From contig NZ_JAHRIB010000062.1 of the NCBI RefSeq assembly GCF_019090165.1, positions 1 to 64,000 on the forward strand: a DNA stretch of 64,000 bases, written 5' to 3'. The notes beneath the pieces were generated by a model, which was not told the origin of the DNA, ran no database searches, and was given only the letters and a program-made list of their open reading frames with translations. Positions 8,260 through 20,040 of the stretch are shown here, in pieces (the first letter of the stretch is position 1; each line of letters begins with the position of its first letter). The stretch comes from Streptomyces sp. BV286. Its GTDB lineage: Bacteria; Actinomycetota; Actinomycetes; Streptomycetales; Streptomycetaceae. The translations under genes were made by a program, and so were the position numbers.

Positions 8260-8763
8260 ATGGCGGGGCTGGAGGGTATCGAACAGCCGCGGCGGCACGG
8301 GAGTGCGACCGCGGCGCGCTGGTCGCCTGCTGTCGAGGACGAACACGCGCTGAAGGCGCTGGAGTTGTTCGGCAATCCGACCGAGGCGGAGGTACCCCTG
8401 CCGTCGCGGCCGGAGTCGGCCGCCACCGCGCGCCGGCTCGCCCAGGTCGTGGTGCTGCGCCACTGGGGACTCTCACCGAAGATGACCGAGGACGCGGTCC
8501 TGCTCGTCTCGGAGCTGGTGGGCAACGCCGTACGTCACACGGGCGCCCGGGTCTTCGGCCTCCGTATGAGACGCAGGCGGGGCTGGATCCGCGTCGAGGT
8601 CCGCGACCCCTCCCGCGGCCTTCCCTGCCTGATGCCGGTCCAGGAGACGGACGTCAGCGGCCGCGGCCTCTTCCTCGTCGACAAGCTCTCCGACCGCTGG
8701 GGCGTCGACCTCCTCCCACGCGGCAAGACGACATGGTTCGAGATGCGCGTCGCGGACCGCTAG
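8260..8763 (+). CDS. Small HATPase_c protein (anti-sigma/SpoIIAB-like kinase fold)
   Basis: 167 residues. The GHKL ATPase motifs are clear: ELVGNAVRHTG (N box) and GRGLFLVDKLSDRWG (G box). There is no sensor, dimerisation or membrane part, so this matches the many short stand-alone HATPase proteins of Streptomyces, related to anti-sigma factors and serine kinases. It probably binds ATP and partners with an anti-sigma antagonist or sigma factor not seen nearby. I chose the ATG at 8260; the frame is open further upstream, but that sequence is GC-rich with no family character. CATGAT sits 6 bases before the ATG, so it may be leaderless. Its target is unknown. Confidence 0.8.
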   Translation: MAGLEGIEQPRRHGSATAARWSPAVEDEHALKALELFGNPTEAEVPLPSRPESAATARRLAQVVVLRHWGLSPKMTEDAVLLVSELVGNAVRHTGARVFGLRMRRRRGWIRVEVRDPSRGLPCLMPVQETDVSGRGLFLVDKLSDRWGVDLLPRGKTTWFEMRVADR

Positions 8764-8849
8764 ACAGGGCCTGGGGGTCACCCCGGCATCCTCCGCCGCA
8801 CCGGGCCCCGCCTTGAGTCTCCACCCGCTGGAAGGCCCAGACTCCAGAA

Positions 8850-9764
8850 ATGATCGACGACGGCACCGGACTCTTCACCATCGGCGAGCTGGCCCGGGCC
8901 ACCGGGCTGACCGTACGCACCATCCGCTACTGGTCGGACGTGGACGCCCTGCCGCCCGTGACCCGCTCCGAAGGCGGCTACCGGCTGTACGACGCCGCGT
9001 CCGTGGCCCGCCTCGAACTCATTCGTACGCTGCGGGAGCTGGGCCTCGGCCTGGACGACGTACGCCGGGTGCTGGCGGGTGAGACGACGGTCGCGGAGGT
9101 GGCGGCGACCCATGTGGCGGCCCTGGACGCCCAGATCAGGTCGCTGAAGGTGACCCGGGCGGTGCTGTCGACCGTGGCGCGACGCGGTTCGACCGCGGAG
9201 GAGATGACCCTGATGAACAAACTGGCGCGACTGTCGGCGACCGAGCGCAAGCACATCATCGACCACTTCATGGAGGAGACCTTCCAGGGGCTCGACACCG
9301 CGGACCCCGACATCCGCACCCGGATGCGGTTCGCGGTCGCCGACCTGCCCGAGGACCCCACCCCCGAGCAGGTGGACGCCTGGGTGGAACTGGCCGAGCT
9401 GATGCGGAACCCGGATTTCCGCCGGCGTATGCGCAGGACGGTCGAGTTCAACGCGGCGGACCGCGGGCCGCAGGTGCCGGCCGGGACGTCCCTGTGGTTC
9501 ATGAGCCGCCTGGTGCAGCTCGCGGGCGAGGCACTGGAACAGGGCGTCGCTCCGGAGTCGTCCCGCGCCGAGGAGGTGCTGGACGGGCTTCTGGGCACCG
9601 CCGACCGGGCCGCCGTACTGGAACGCATGGAGTCCGCGGCGCACGTGGAGCTCGCCCGCTTCCGGGAGCTGACGGCGCTCGTCCGCGGAACGGGGCCCCT
9701 GCCCGCGCACACCGAGGAGTTCGCCTGGGTGGTCGCCGCGCTCCGCGCCCGGCCGGAACGTTAA
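8850..9764 (+). CDS. MerR-family transcriptional regulator
   Basis: 304 residues. Residues 9-80 form a MerR winged-helix domain (FTIGELARATGLTVRTIRYW... then GGYRLYD and LRELGLGLDDVRRVL), followed by the dimerisation helix around 85-115. The 190-residue C-terminal part is helical, has no Cys-rich metal site, and is probably an effector-binding or protein-interaction region of the long MerR type. MerR proteins normally act at promoters with a long spacer; I did not identify such a promoter. It is followed 40 bases later by the EF-hand gene. Confidence 0.88.
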   Translation: MIDDGTGLFTIGELARATGLTVRTIRYWSDVDALPPVTRSEGGYRLYDAASVARLELIRTLRELGLGLDDVRRVLAGETTVAEVAATHVAALDAQIRSLKVTRAVLSTVARRGSTAEEMTLMNKLARLSATERKHIIDHFMEETFQGLDTADPDIRTRMRFAVADLPEDPTPEQVDAWVELAELMRNPDFRRRMRRTVEFNAADRGPQVPAGTSLWFMSRLVQLAGEALEQGVAPESSRAEEVLDGLLGTADRAAVLERMESAAHVELARFRELTALVRGTGPLPAHTEEFAWVVAALRARPER

Positions 9765-9804
9765 TCTGACCTCGTCAGATAGGCACCAAGAAGGGGCGGG
9801 TCCG

Positions 9805-10017
9805 GTGGCGGACATCGAGGAAGCACGCAAGGCGTTCGAGCGCATCGACGTGGACGGGGACGGCTACATCACCGCCGCCGAGTTCAAGAAGGCTCTGGCC
9901 CAGGGCGGGGACTGGAACGTCACCGAGTCGGTGGCCGAGGCCGTCATCGCCGCCCAGGACCTCAACGGCGACAAGCTGCTCTCGTTCGACGAGTTCTGGT
10001 CCCACGTCAACAGGTGA
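9805..10017 (+). CDS. Two-EF-hand calcium-binding protein
   Basis: 70-residue soluble acidic protein. The first loop (residues 15-26, DVDGDGYITAAE) is canonical. The second (52-63, DLNGDKLLSFDE) keeps Asp, Asn and Asp at loop positions 1, 3 and 5 and Glu at 12, but has Lys in place of Gly at position 6, so it may bind calcium less well. There is no signal peptide, so it is probably cytoplasmic. The GTG at 9805 has a purine-rich AAGGGGCGGG box upstream. It resembles the small Cab-type calcium sensors described in Streptomyces; its partner is unknown. Confidence 0.88.
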   Translation: MADIEEARKAFERIDVDGDGYITAAEFKKALAQGGDWNVTESVAEAVIAAQDLNGDKLLSFDEFWSHVNR

Positions 10018-10027
10018 CGTGAGGGAC

Positions 10028-10062
10028 AGGGGCGCCCGCCGGTCCACGGGGGGCGCCCCTTC
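10028..10062 (+). terminator. Terminator after the EF-hand gene
   Basis: A perfect 10-bp stem, AGGGGCGCCC (10028-10037) and GGGCGCCCCT (10051-10060), with a 13-base loop, ten bases after the stop codon. Confidence 0.7.
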
Positions 10063-10160
10063 GTCGTGTCCGCCCTCCGGGCGCGGCCCGGAATAGCCCG
10101 ATCCGTCCCGGGGTTGCTACTGCGCACAGGAGTCATCCACCCCCGAAAGGCGAGTCGGAC

Positions 10161-10823
10161 ATGAGGATCGGCATCATCGGAGCAGGCAACATCGGCGGCA
10201 ACCTCACCCGGCGGCTCACCGCCCTGGGCCACGACGTGTACGTCGCCAACTCCCGGGGCCCGCAGACGCTCACCGAGCTGGCGCGGGAGACCGGAGCGAC
10301 CCCGGTCACCGTGGAGGAGGCCCCGCGGGACGCCGAGATCGTCATCGTCACGATCCCCCTGAAGGCGGTCCCCGGCCTGCCGTCCGGGCTGCTGGACAAG
10401 GCGGCCGACGGGGTGAGCGTCATCGACACCGGCAACTACTACCCCAAGCAGCGGGACGGCAGGATCGCCGAGATCCTCGACGAGGGCCTGACGGAGAGCC
10501 GCTGGACGGCCCGGCAGCTCGGCCACACCGTCGTCAAGGCGTTCAACGGCACGTTCGCCCAGGACATCCTGGACCGGCACCGTCCGGCCGGCGCCGCCGA
10601 CCGCGTCGCCCTCCCGGTGGCCGGCGACGACGCGACCGCCAAGCAGGCCGTACGCGACCTCATCGACGAACTCGGCTTCGACACCGTGGACGCGGGCGGC
10701 CTCGACGACTCCTGGCGCCAGCAGCCCGGCACGCCCGTCTACGGTCTGCGGGAAGGCGTCGAGGGAGTGACGAAGGCGCTGGCCGAGGCGTCGCCGGAGC
10801 GTACGACGGACTTCCGGGCGTAG
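10161..10823 (+). CDS. NADP/F420-dependent oxidoreductase-like protein
   Basis: 220 residues. It begins with a Rossmann fold, MRIGIIGAGNIGGNL, typical of F420H2:NADP oxidoreductases and the related metalloreductase-like dehydrogenases. It then has the nucleotide-contact segment VYVANSRGPQ and a catalytic-domain stretch VVKAFNGTFAQDIL. It would transfer hydride between NADPH and F420 or another acceptor in the cytoplasm; sequence alone does not separate these. A GAAAGGCGAG box precedes the ATG. The gene converges with the MOSC gene, whose stop is ten bases away on the other strand. Confidence 0.78.
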   Translation: MRIGIIGAGNIGGNLTRRLTALGHDVYVANSRGPQTLTELARETGATPVTVEEAPRDAEIVIVTIPLKAVPGLPSGLLDKAADGVSVIDTGNYYPKQRDGRIAEILDEGLTESRWTARQLGHTVVKAFNGTFAQDILDRHRPAGAADRVALPVAGDDATAKQAVRDLIDELGFDTVDAGGLDDSWRQQPGTPVYGLREGVEGVTKALAEASPERTTDFRA

Positions 10824-10832
10824 GGCCGCCGC

Positions 10833-11375
10833 TCAGACGATCTGCAGGGGCAGGTGCGGCCCCTCCGGTAGATCGACCTCGACGGGGTCGCCGGGCCGCA
10901 CCACCCCGCCCGTGACGACCACGCTCATGATCCCGGCCCTGAAGCGGGGCTTCCCGTCCCCGTCCCGGCCCACGACCTGCTTCATGAGCCCCTTCTGGAA
11001 GCCGTCGATCTGGGCGCAGGGATTCCGCAGACCGGTGACCTGCACCACGGCCTCGTCCCCGAGGCGCAGCAGCGTCCCCGCGGGCAGCCCCAGCAGGTCG
11101 AGGTTCCGGGTGGTGACGTTCTCCCCGAGTTCTCCGGCGGCGACCTCGAAGCCCGCCTCGCGCACCTCGTCGAACAGTTCCTCGTGGATCAGGTGCACCT
11201 GCCGCAGATTCGGCTGCGAGGGGTCCTTCGCCATCCGGAACCGGTGCTTCACCGTCGTCCCGGCATGGACGTCCCCCTCGACCCCGAGCCCGGCGAGCAG
11301 CGTGATGCTCCCGCGGTTCGGCTTGGTGAACGCGTACGTCCCGTTGCTGCTGACCGCAGCGATACTCCCACCCAT
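10833..11375 (-). CDS. MOSC-domain protein
   Basis: 180 residues, beta-strand-rich MOSC fold with the segment GLRNPCAQIDGFQKG, whose Cys matches the conserved Cys of the family, and GELGENVTT near residue 85. Stand-alone MOSC proteins are proposed to carry sulfur or bind the molybdenum cofactor, or to metabolise N-hydroxylated compounds. I chose the ATG at 11375 (MGGSIAAVSSNGTYAF); the frame is open further but enters the GH25 gene. It lies ten bases after that gene on the same strand, so the two are probably cotranscribed, although their functions do not obviously match. Confidence 0.82.
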   Translation of the reverse strand: MGGSIAAVSSNGTYAFTKPNRGSITLLAGLGVEGDVHAGTTVKHRFRMAKDPSQPNLRQVHLIHEELFDEVREAGFEVAAGELGENVTTRNLDLLGLPAGTLLRLGDEAVVQVTGLRNPCAQIDGFQKGLMKQVVGRDGDGKPRFRAGIMSVVVTGGVVRPGDPVEVDLPEGPHLPLQIV

Positions 11376-11385
11376 GCGGGGCAGC

Positions 11386-11940
11386 CTACGGGGTCGCCCA
11401 TTCGCGCAGGTCGGCGATGGTGTCGAAGCGTGCGACGTTCTTGTCCAGCGGGTCGTCGGTGTACTGGTGGAAGCGCCACTTGGCCTGGATGCGGGGCTTG
11501 CCCGCGGTAACGTAGTCGGCGATCCACAGACCGTCACCGGCGTACGAGGTGTCGTCGATGTTCAGCCAGAAGTGCCGGTTGCAGTACAGCACCACCCGGT
11601 TGTTCGGCCGGAGTTCCTTCACCTTGCGGATGAAGCGGTCCTTCTCGGCGTTGCTCGCGTGGGTGCCGTCGCTCGTCGTCTCCCAGTCGACGGCGAGGAT
11701 GTCGCCCGCCCTCTCCGGGGCCTTGCCGACGAAGTACTCGGCCTGGGCCGTGATGTTGCCCGGCCACAGGAAGTGGTAGAAGCCGACCACGCAGCCGGCG
11801 TCCCGGGCCCTCTTCGCCTGCGCGCCCAGCTTCGGGTTGACGTAACTCCGGCCTTCCGTCGCCTTGACGAAGACGAAGGACAGGCCCTCGGTGCTGTACG
11901 AGGACGACTGGTAGGAGCTCACGTCGATGCCGCGCAGCAT
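11386..11940 (-). CDS. GH25 lysozyme-like muramidase without signal peptide
   Basis: 184 residues, the whole of a GH25 barrel. It starts MLRGIDVSSYQ with the conserved Asp at residue 6 and has the catalytic pair in AVDWETT (D85 and E87), plus GFYHFLWPG and WIADYV. GH25 enzymes cut the beta-1,4 bond between MurNAc and GlcNAc. Most are secreted, but no signal peptide, Tat motif or wall-binding module is present, and GGAGGA directly supports this ATG. It may leave the cell by lysis or a non-Sec route, or act on imported wall fragments. It sits upstream of the MOSC gene as a probable two-gene unit. Confidence 0.88.
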   Translation of the reverse strand: MLRGIDVSSYQSSSYSTEGLSFVFVKATEGRSYVNPKLGAQAKRARDAGCVVGFYHFLWPGNITAQAEYFVGKAPERAGDILAVDWETTSDGTHASNAEKDRFIRKVKELRPNNRVVLYCNRHFWLNIDDTSYAGDGLWIADYVTAGKPRIQAKWRFHQYTDDPLDKNVARFDTIADLREWATP

Positions 11941-12030
11941 GGTGGTTCCTCCGTGCGATGGGGGGATGGGGCTGATGGTGCGTGTGGGGTCAACTCCCTC
12001 TGCTCCTGCCCCTCTTCGCCCGTCCCACCC

Positions 12031-13398
<1,368 letters not shown>

Positions 13399-13507
13399 GG
13401 TGACTCCTCAAAACAGGGTGAAGCGGGTGGAACAGGGGTGGGGCGGATGGGCCGGTGAAGGCCCGGGGGCGCGGGGCGCCGTGGCGGGGCGGTGGTGGGT
13501 GACGGGC

Positions 13508-13545
13508 GGGGTACCGCGCACACCTTCCAGTGTGCGCGGTACCCC
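13508..13545 (-). terminator. Strong terminator between glyA and sdaA
   Basis: A perfect 16-bp stem with arms 13508-13523 and 13530-13545 (GGGGTACCGCGCACAC / GTGTGCGCGGTACCCC) and a six-base loop, 12 bases past the glyA stop. It should end the riboswitch-controlled transcript before sdaA. Confidence 0.85.
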
Positions 13546-13557
13546 CGTGAAACGGGA

Positions 13558-14820
<1,263 letters not shown>

Positions 14821-14833
14821 CGGTCAGGAGTCC

Positions 14834-15211
14834 TTAGCTGCCGGAGAATTCGGTGTACTCGTCCGCGGAGAGCAGGTCCTTCGGCTCCTCCGAGGTGCGC
14901 ACCTTGAACAGCCAGCCGCCCTCGAACGGGGCGGTGTTCACCAGCGCGGGGTCGTCCACGACGTCCTGGTTGATCTCGGTGATCTCGCCGGTGACGGGCG
15001 AGTACAGGTCGCTGACCGACTTGGTCGACTCCAGCTCACCGCAGGTCTCGCCCGCGGTCACCGTGGCACCGACCTCCGGGAGCTGGACGTACACGACATC
15101 GCCGAGCGCGTTGGCCGCGTGCTCCGTGATACCGACCGTCGAGACGCCGTCCTCGGCGCCCGACAGCCACTCGTGCTCCTTGCTGTAGCGCAGCTGCTGG
15201 GGATTGCTCAT
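14834..15211 (-). CDS. gcvH: Glycine cleavage system H protein
   Basis: 125-residue lipoyl carrier of the glycine cleavage system. The lipoylation site is in ESTKSVSD (K64), and the usual YSKEHEW start region is present. It shuttles the aminomethyl group from the P-protein (gcvP, not in this window) to the T-protein encoded just upstream. A GGAGAA box precedes the ATG. The 190 bases between gcvT and gcvH contain GC-rich hairpins and two near-copies of a CGCGGACCrGTGTC segment (near 15341 and 15390); transcription probably still reads through. Confidence 0.97.
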   Translation of the reverse strand: MSNPQQLRYSKEHEWLSGAEDGVSTVGITEHAANALGDVVYVQLPEVGATVTAGETCGELESTKSVSDLYSPVTGEITEINQDVVDDPALVNTAPFEGGWLFKVRTSEEPKDLLSADEYTEFSGS

Positions 15212-15401
15212 GGCCTGAATTCTCCTGTACGCCGGGGAGTGCTGATGCAGGGGGACTGGGGTGGCCGGGCGGATGTGCCCGGGGTCACGTCTGATGCTGT
15301 CGAGCGGCGCTGTCGCGCCGTGTCACCTGTGGAGTCCGCGGACCGGTGTCGTCCGGGGAGCCCGGACCGGGTGCCTCACTTCCGGCGCCCGCGGACCAGT
15401 G

Positions 15402-16529
<1,128 letters not shown>

Positions 16530-16564
16530 CGGTGGGGCTCCCAAGGCATGACGGCGAGGTCGTT

Positions 16565-16800
16565 CCTCCCCATCTGTCATCGGAACCTGAGAGGTTCGCC
16601 GTGAACACCCATGAACGTGGTGGTCACTGACTTGCACCTTGGGTGGAGCCGACGCCCTGGCGGTCAGGGGGCGGCCCGCTTTTCAGATGTGCCTCGCCCG
16701 CGCGGTAACGGGGCCTGAGAGATTCAAGGGAGGGACTTGCTCCTTCGGCGCCCGGGCACTCGTACACCTGCGTGTACACGTACCCGGAACTCTCCCGCGC
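16565..16800 (-). promoter_or_regulatory. Tandem glycine riboswitch upstream of gcvT
   Basis: Read on the minus strand, the leader starts with CGCGGGAGAGTTCC and contains GCGCCGAAGGAGCAAG followed by AATCTCTCAGGCCCCG, the first glycine aptamer. A second aptamer has CACCCAAGGTGCAAGTC, then AACCTCTCAGGTTCC and GATGACAGATGGGGAGG, ending about 35 bases before the gcvT ATG. A hairpin CGTGTAC...GTGTACG forms a side arm of the first aptamer. Glycine riboswitches that switch on glycine cleavage genes are established in Streptomyces. The upstream boundary is estimated from the conserved blocks. Confidence 0.93.
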
Positions 16801-17053
16801 GGATTCAAGCGGCCGGTATGCAGTTGGCGCGCACATCATTGCACGCATCGGACCGGGGCGGCAGGGGCCTCGGCGGGGCGGCGGACCGGCCCGTACCGGG
16901 CCGGACAGTGTCCGGACAGGGCTCACAGGCGTTCACAGTGATCTGTGACGGGGCTGTGGCAGGACGAGAACAGAAATGAGGGGACCAGCGCATTACCTTC
17001 TCTTTACACTCGACGGGGATGGGTCTCCCGACCCCATGGGGAGGACGATCAGG

Positions 17054-17722
17054 GTGAACAGGACCACGGCGTACGCGACCAGTACGGGCATCGCGCTGCC
17101 CAAGCAGCCCACCGCACCGGCCAGGGAGGCGTGCGACCCGCTTCCGGCGCCCGTCGTCCGTGATCTGCGGGAGCGCGCGGGTCACAGCCCTCACGGCCTG
17201 CGGTTCGGAGCCGCCGACCTGGTCGTGGTCACGGGCCTGCCGGGCAGCGGCAAGTCGACCCTGATGCGCCGGGCGGTGACCGGCCGCCGCATCGACTCCC
17301 AGGACACCCGCGACCGCTGGGACGGCAGGCTGGCCCGTTTCCTTCCGTACGCGGTCTACCGCCCCCTCGTGCGCGCCGCGCACTACGCGGGCCTGCGCGG
17401 GGCCCTGCGCTCCGGCGAGGGCGTCGTGGTGCACGACTGCGGTACGCAGGCCTGGGTGCGCAACTGGCTCGCCCGGGACGCCCGGCGCCGGGGCGGCACC
17501 CTGCACCTGCTGCTGCTCGACGTCGATCCCGGCACCGCGCTGGACGGCCAGCGCGAGCGCGGCCGGGGCGTCTCGCGGTACGCGTTCGCGCGGCACCGCG
17601 GCGCCGTCGCCAGGCTGCTGCGTTCCGTCGAGAAGGGCGACCTCCCCGAGGGCTGCGGCTCCGCCGTCCTCGTCGACCGCGCCGCGGCGGACGTGCTGCG
17701 GCGCATCGACTTCGGCGACTGA
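17054..17722 (+). CDS. P-loop ATPase/kinase-like protein
   Basis: 222 residues. A Walker A motif, VTGLPGSGKST, lies near residues 60-70, followed by VVVHDCGT and LHLLLLDVDPGTALDGQRERG, resembling zeta-toxin-like or small-molecule kinase P-loop proteins. There is no transmembrane segment. The start is decided by the ribosome binding site: GGGGAGG at 17038-17044 lies about nine bases before the GTG at 17054 and overlaps the in-frame ATG at 17036, which therefore lacks a site of its own. It is divergent from the gcvT leader and followed by the SseB-like genes. The substrate is unknown. Confidence 0.75.
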   Translation: MNRTTAYATSTGIALPKQPTAPAREACDPLPAPVVRDLRERAGHSPHGLRFGAADLVVVTGLPGSGKSTLMRRAVTGRRIDSQDTRDRWDGRLARFLPYAVYRPLVRAAHYAGLRGALRSGEGVVVHDCGTQAWVRNWLARDARRRGGTLHLLLLDVDPGTALDGQRERGRGVSRYAFARHRGAVARLLRSVEKGDLPEGCGSAVLVDRAAADVLRRIDFGD

Positions 17723-17834
17723 GCGCCGCTCCCGGTCGGCGGGTTCCGGCTTCCGCGGGTCTCGGACGCGGTGGACGGGCGGGCAGGCGCGTAATCTCGA
17801 CAACCGCAGAAGGCGGTTCGAGCAGGCGGTAGAG

Positions 17835-18656
17835 ATGGACTTCCCGGCACAGGACATTCCGGCGCAGAACTTTCCCACACAGGACTTTCCGGCACGGGCG
17901 CACCCGCATCCCCATACCGGCTGGCCCGGCAACGAGGTGGAGGAGGTGCTCGCGGCCTCCCTCGGGCTTCCCCCGTCGCCCTCGACGGGCGCCCGGATCG
18001 TGGAGGCCGTCGGGCGCGCCTTCCTCTGGGTGCCGCTGCCGGAGGGCGGCGGCCCGCACAGCGGCCCGCTCGACCTGCCCACGGTGGAGCTCGGCGGGCA
18101 GGCGTACGTGCCGGTCTTCACCTCGGACCAGCAGTTCCGCCAGGTCGTCGGCGACCACATGGCGTACACCGTCGCGCCCGCCGTGGAGTTCGCGCGCGGC
18201 CTGCCGCCCCAGGTGGGCATCGTGCTGAACCCGGACGGCACGGTCGGGGTGCCGCTGCCCCCGCCGGCCGTGGCCGAGCTGTGCCGGGCCGGGCGGACCC
18301 AGCTGGACGGGGCCGCGAGCGGCGGCCGGGTCCGGCTGTTCCAGCCCGACTGGCAGGACGACCCGGTGGACTTCCTCGCCGCGGCCTCGGCGGAGTTCGC
18401 CGCCGCCGGCGTCGTGCTGAGCGCCCGCCGCTGTCTGGCGAGCATCGAGGGCGGCGACCCCGTGATGTTCGTCGGCATCGAGGCGGTCCACTGGGACGAG
18501 AGCGCGCGCACGCTTCCGCTGGACGCCCTCGGCCGGGCCCTGGGGCGCGTTCCCCTGGCACACCCGGTGAGCCTCGTCTTCCTCGACGTGGCCCAGGACC
18601 CGGTGGGCGACTGGCTGAGGGCCCAGGTCCGCCCCTTCTACACCCGGACTTTCTAG
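17835..18656 (+). CDS. SseB-like protein 1 (enhanced serine sensitivity family)
   Basis: 273 residues, soluble. SseB N-terminal-type region (LPTVELGGQAYVPVFTSDQQ, residues 75-95) and a C-terminal SseB-type domain ending VGDWLRAQVRPFY. The molecular function of the family is unknown; the name comes from the serine sensitivity caused by sseB in E. coli. It lies next to a second copy and near sdaA, glyA and gcv, which fits a link with serine homeostasis but does not prove it. Residues 2-21 are four tandem five-residue units (DFPAQ, DIPAQ, NFPTQ, DFPAR). The start is the ATG at 17835. Confidence 0.8.
   Translation: MDFPAQDIPAQNFPTQDFPARAHPHPHTGWPGNEVEEVLAASLGLPPSPSTGARIVEAVGRAFLWVPLPEGGGPHSGPLDLPTVELGGQAYVPVFTSDQQFRQVVGDHMAYTVAPAVEFARGLPPQVGIVLNPDGTVGVPLPPPAVAELCRAGRTQLDGAASGGRVRLFQPDWQDDPVDFLAAASAEFAAAGVVLSARRCLASIEGGDPVMFVGIEAVHWDESARTLPLDALGRALGRVPLAHPVSLVFLDVAQDPVGDWLRAQVRPFYTRTF
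17838..17897 (+). repeat. Four tandem 15-base repeats at the start of the first SseB-like gene
   Basis: Units at 17838-17852, 17853-17867, 17868-17882 and 17883-17897 share the pattern rAyhTTCCsrCrCrG and code for DFPAQ-like pentapeptides. Being a multiple of three, they can grow or shrink without breaking the frame. Confidence 0.75.
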
Positions 18657-18672
18657 GAGGGGCTCACCCGGG

Positions 18673-18692
18673 CGCGCCCCGGCAGGGGCGCG
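18673..18692 (+). terminator. Hairpin after SseB-like gene 1, part of a dispersed repeat
   Basis: CGCGCCCC (18673-18680) and GGGGCGCG (18685-18692) form an 8-bp stem with a four-base loop, 17 bases after the stop. With the following GGGGAACGGCGCG it is the reverse complement of the GCGCAGTTCCCCGCGCCCC-type element also found near 31690 and 46300. Confidence 0.6.
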
Positions 18693-18907
18693 GGGAACGG
18701 CGCGCTCGACCACATCCGACCCGCGGGCGGCGGACAACAGAAAGCCCCGACCTCTCAACACCAAACCCAGCGGAGCGCAACGGTGCTGTCGGGATCGCCA
18801 CTTAAGCTGGTTTCATGGCTCGGTCGGGGTGGTGTCGTGTTCACGTGAGCACAGCGCCCCGCCGAATGGACCCGTATGTCAGGGATGTCGCGAAGGGGCG
18901 GTAGAAG

Positions 18908-19699
18908 GTGAGCGCGTCGGGCACGGCCGCGGCCGGGCAGGTCGAGCACATGCTGCGCCAAGTGACGCCCGGGCGTTACGACGCCTACGAGGCGCTCCTT
19001 CGCGCGCTCGCGACCCCGTCGTCCGGCCAGGTCTGGATGCTGCTCTGGCACGGCCAGGCGGGCTCGCCCGACGCCCAGTACGGGAACATGCAGGTGGACG
19101 GCTTCGGCTACGCCCCCTGTGTGACCTCCGCGCAGGAGCTCTCGGCCAGCGGCTGGAACCGTTCGTACGAGGTCGTCGACGGGCTCGACGTCGCCCGGAC
19201 CCTCTACCCCGACCACTACGGCCTCTGGTTGAACCCGCACGCGCCGGGCGGCGGCGTCGGCATCCCCTGGCTGGATCTGCGCCGTATCGCCACCGGTCTG
19301 GAGCGGCAGCCCGCGGGCCCGCTGAGACTGTCCGAACCGGGCATCGAGATCCCGCAGTTCTACGCCCTCCTCACGCAGAACGCCCACCGGACCACCGCGG
19401 TCCGCTCGCTGCGCCGCGCCTGGGTGCAGCCCTCGCTCGGGGCGCCGTATCTCGCCATCGGGCTCGACGTGTACGACACCAGTCCGCCCGCCGTGGACTC
19501 GGTGCGGGCGATGATGCAGCAGTCGATCGGCGCGGTGCCGGACGGCCTGCCGGTGTCGACCGTCGCCATGTCGGACGAGTACGACCCGGTGGCCCTGTGG
19601 CTGCGGGCGCACGCCCGGCCGTTCTACGACCGGGAGGCGCACGCGGCGCCCGTCCAGGCTCCGGCGGCCGGCGGGTACGGGTTCCCCGGCGCGTACTGA
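18908..19699 (+). CDS. SseB-like protein 2
   Basis: 263 residues, start GTG at 18908. Paralogue of the preceding SseB-like protein, best recognised at the C-terminus (DPVALWLRAHARPFYDRE against VGDWLRAQVRPFY) and in the preceding beta/alpha pattern. It lacks the pentapeptide repeats and has its own N-terminus (VEHMLRQVTPGRYDAYEALLRAL), followed by WMLLWHGQAGSPDAQYGN and GFGYAPCVTSAQEL. Soluble, function unknown. The 251-base gap between the two genes contains a hairpin, so cotranscription is uncertain. Confidence 0.78.
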   Translation: MSASGTAAAGQVEHMLRQVTPGRYDAYEALLRALATPSSGQVWMLLWHGQAGSPDAQYGNMQVDGFGYAPCVTSAQELSASGWNRSYEVVDGLDVARTLYPDHYGLWLNPHAPGGGVGIPWLDLRRIATGLERQPAGPLRLSEPGIEIPQFYALLTQNAHRTTAVRSLRRAWVQPSLGAPYLAIGLDVYDTSPPAVDSVRAMMQQSIGAVPDGLPVSTVAMSDEYDPVALWLRAHARPFYDREAHAAPVQAPAAGGYGFPGAY

Positions 19700-19708
19700 G
19701 ATGATCGG

Positions 19709-19725
19709 GGTGGACCGCGTCCACC
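19709..19725 (+). terminator. Small hairpin after SseB-like gene 2
   Basis: GGTGGAC (19709-19715) and GTCCACC (19719-19725) form a 7-bp stem with a three-base loop, ten bases after the stop codon. Confidence 0.5.
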
Positions 19726-20040
19726 TCGTGGAGTTCCTCCTCGCATCCCCGCACCGCCTCCGGGCGGAATGTCCCGATCTACGCGGGTAAATGGGATGCA
19801 AGGCCCGTTCCGCCCCAAATGTCATGCGTCCGACCCCCGTTACCCGGCGTTCGGATAACGGAACCCCCCAGACAGCATCACGTTTGCGCATCCATTCACC
19901 GTCAGGTCTGGCTACAGATCGCTGAGGCGTTGAAGACTCCCGGTCCAGGGGGTTTCGCCCCTGTGTACGACGGACTGATCACGCCGCTACAGCGGCAAGC
20001 GTGGGCCGGCTACCGCCGGTTGAGAGGGGTCCCTGCCACG
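19726..20040 (+). promoter_or_regulatory. Leader region of the oligopeptide transporter operon
   Basis: About 315 bases without a gene ahead of the Opp-type operon. It contains an inverted repeat CCGTTA (19837-19842) / TAACGG (19856-19861) with a 13-base spacer, which could be an operator. Nearer the start codon are small hairpins such as GCCGCT-AC-AGCGGC (around 19983-19996). No confident -35/-10 pair was found. An open frame across it is GC-rich filler. Confidence 0.4.

Noticed and set aside
16638-16979. Short plus-strand frames over the gcvT leader
   Set aside because: They are antisense to the glycine riboswitch and have no ribosome binding site or conserved sequence.
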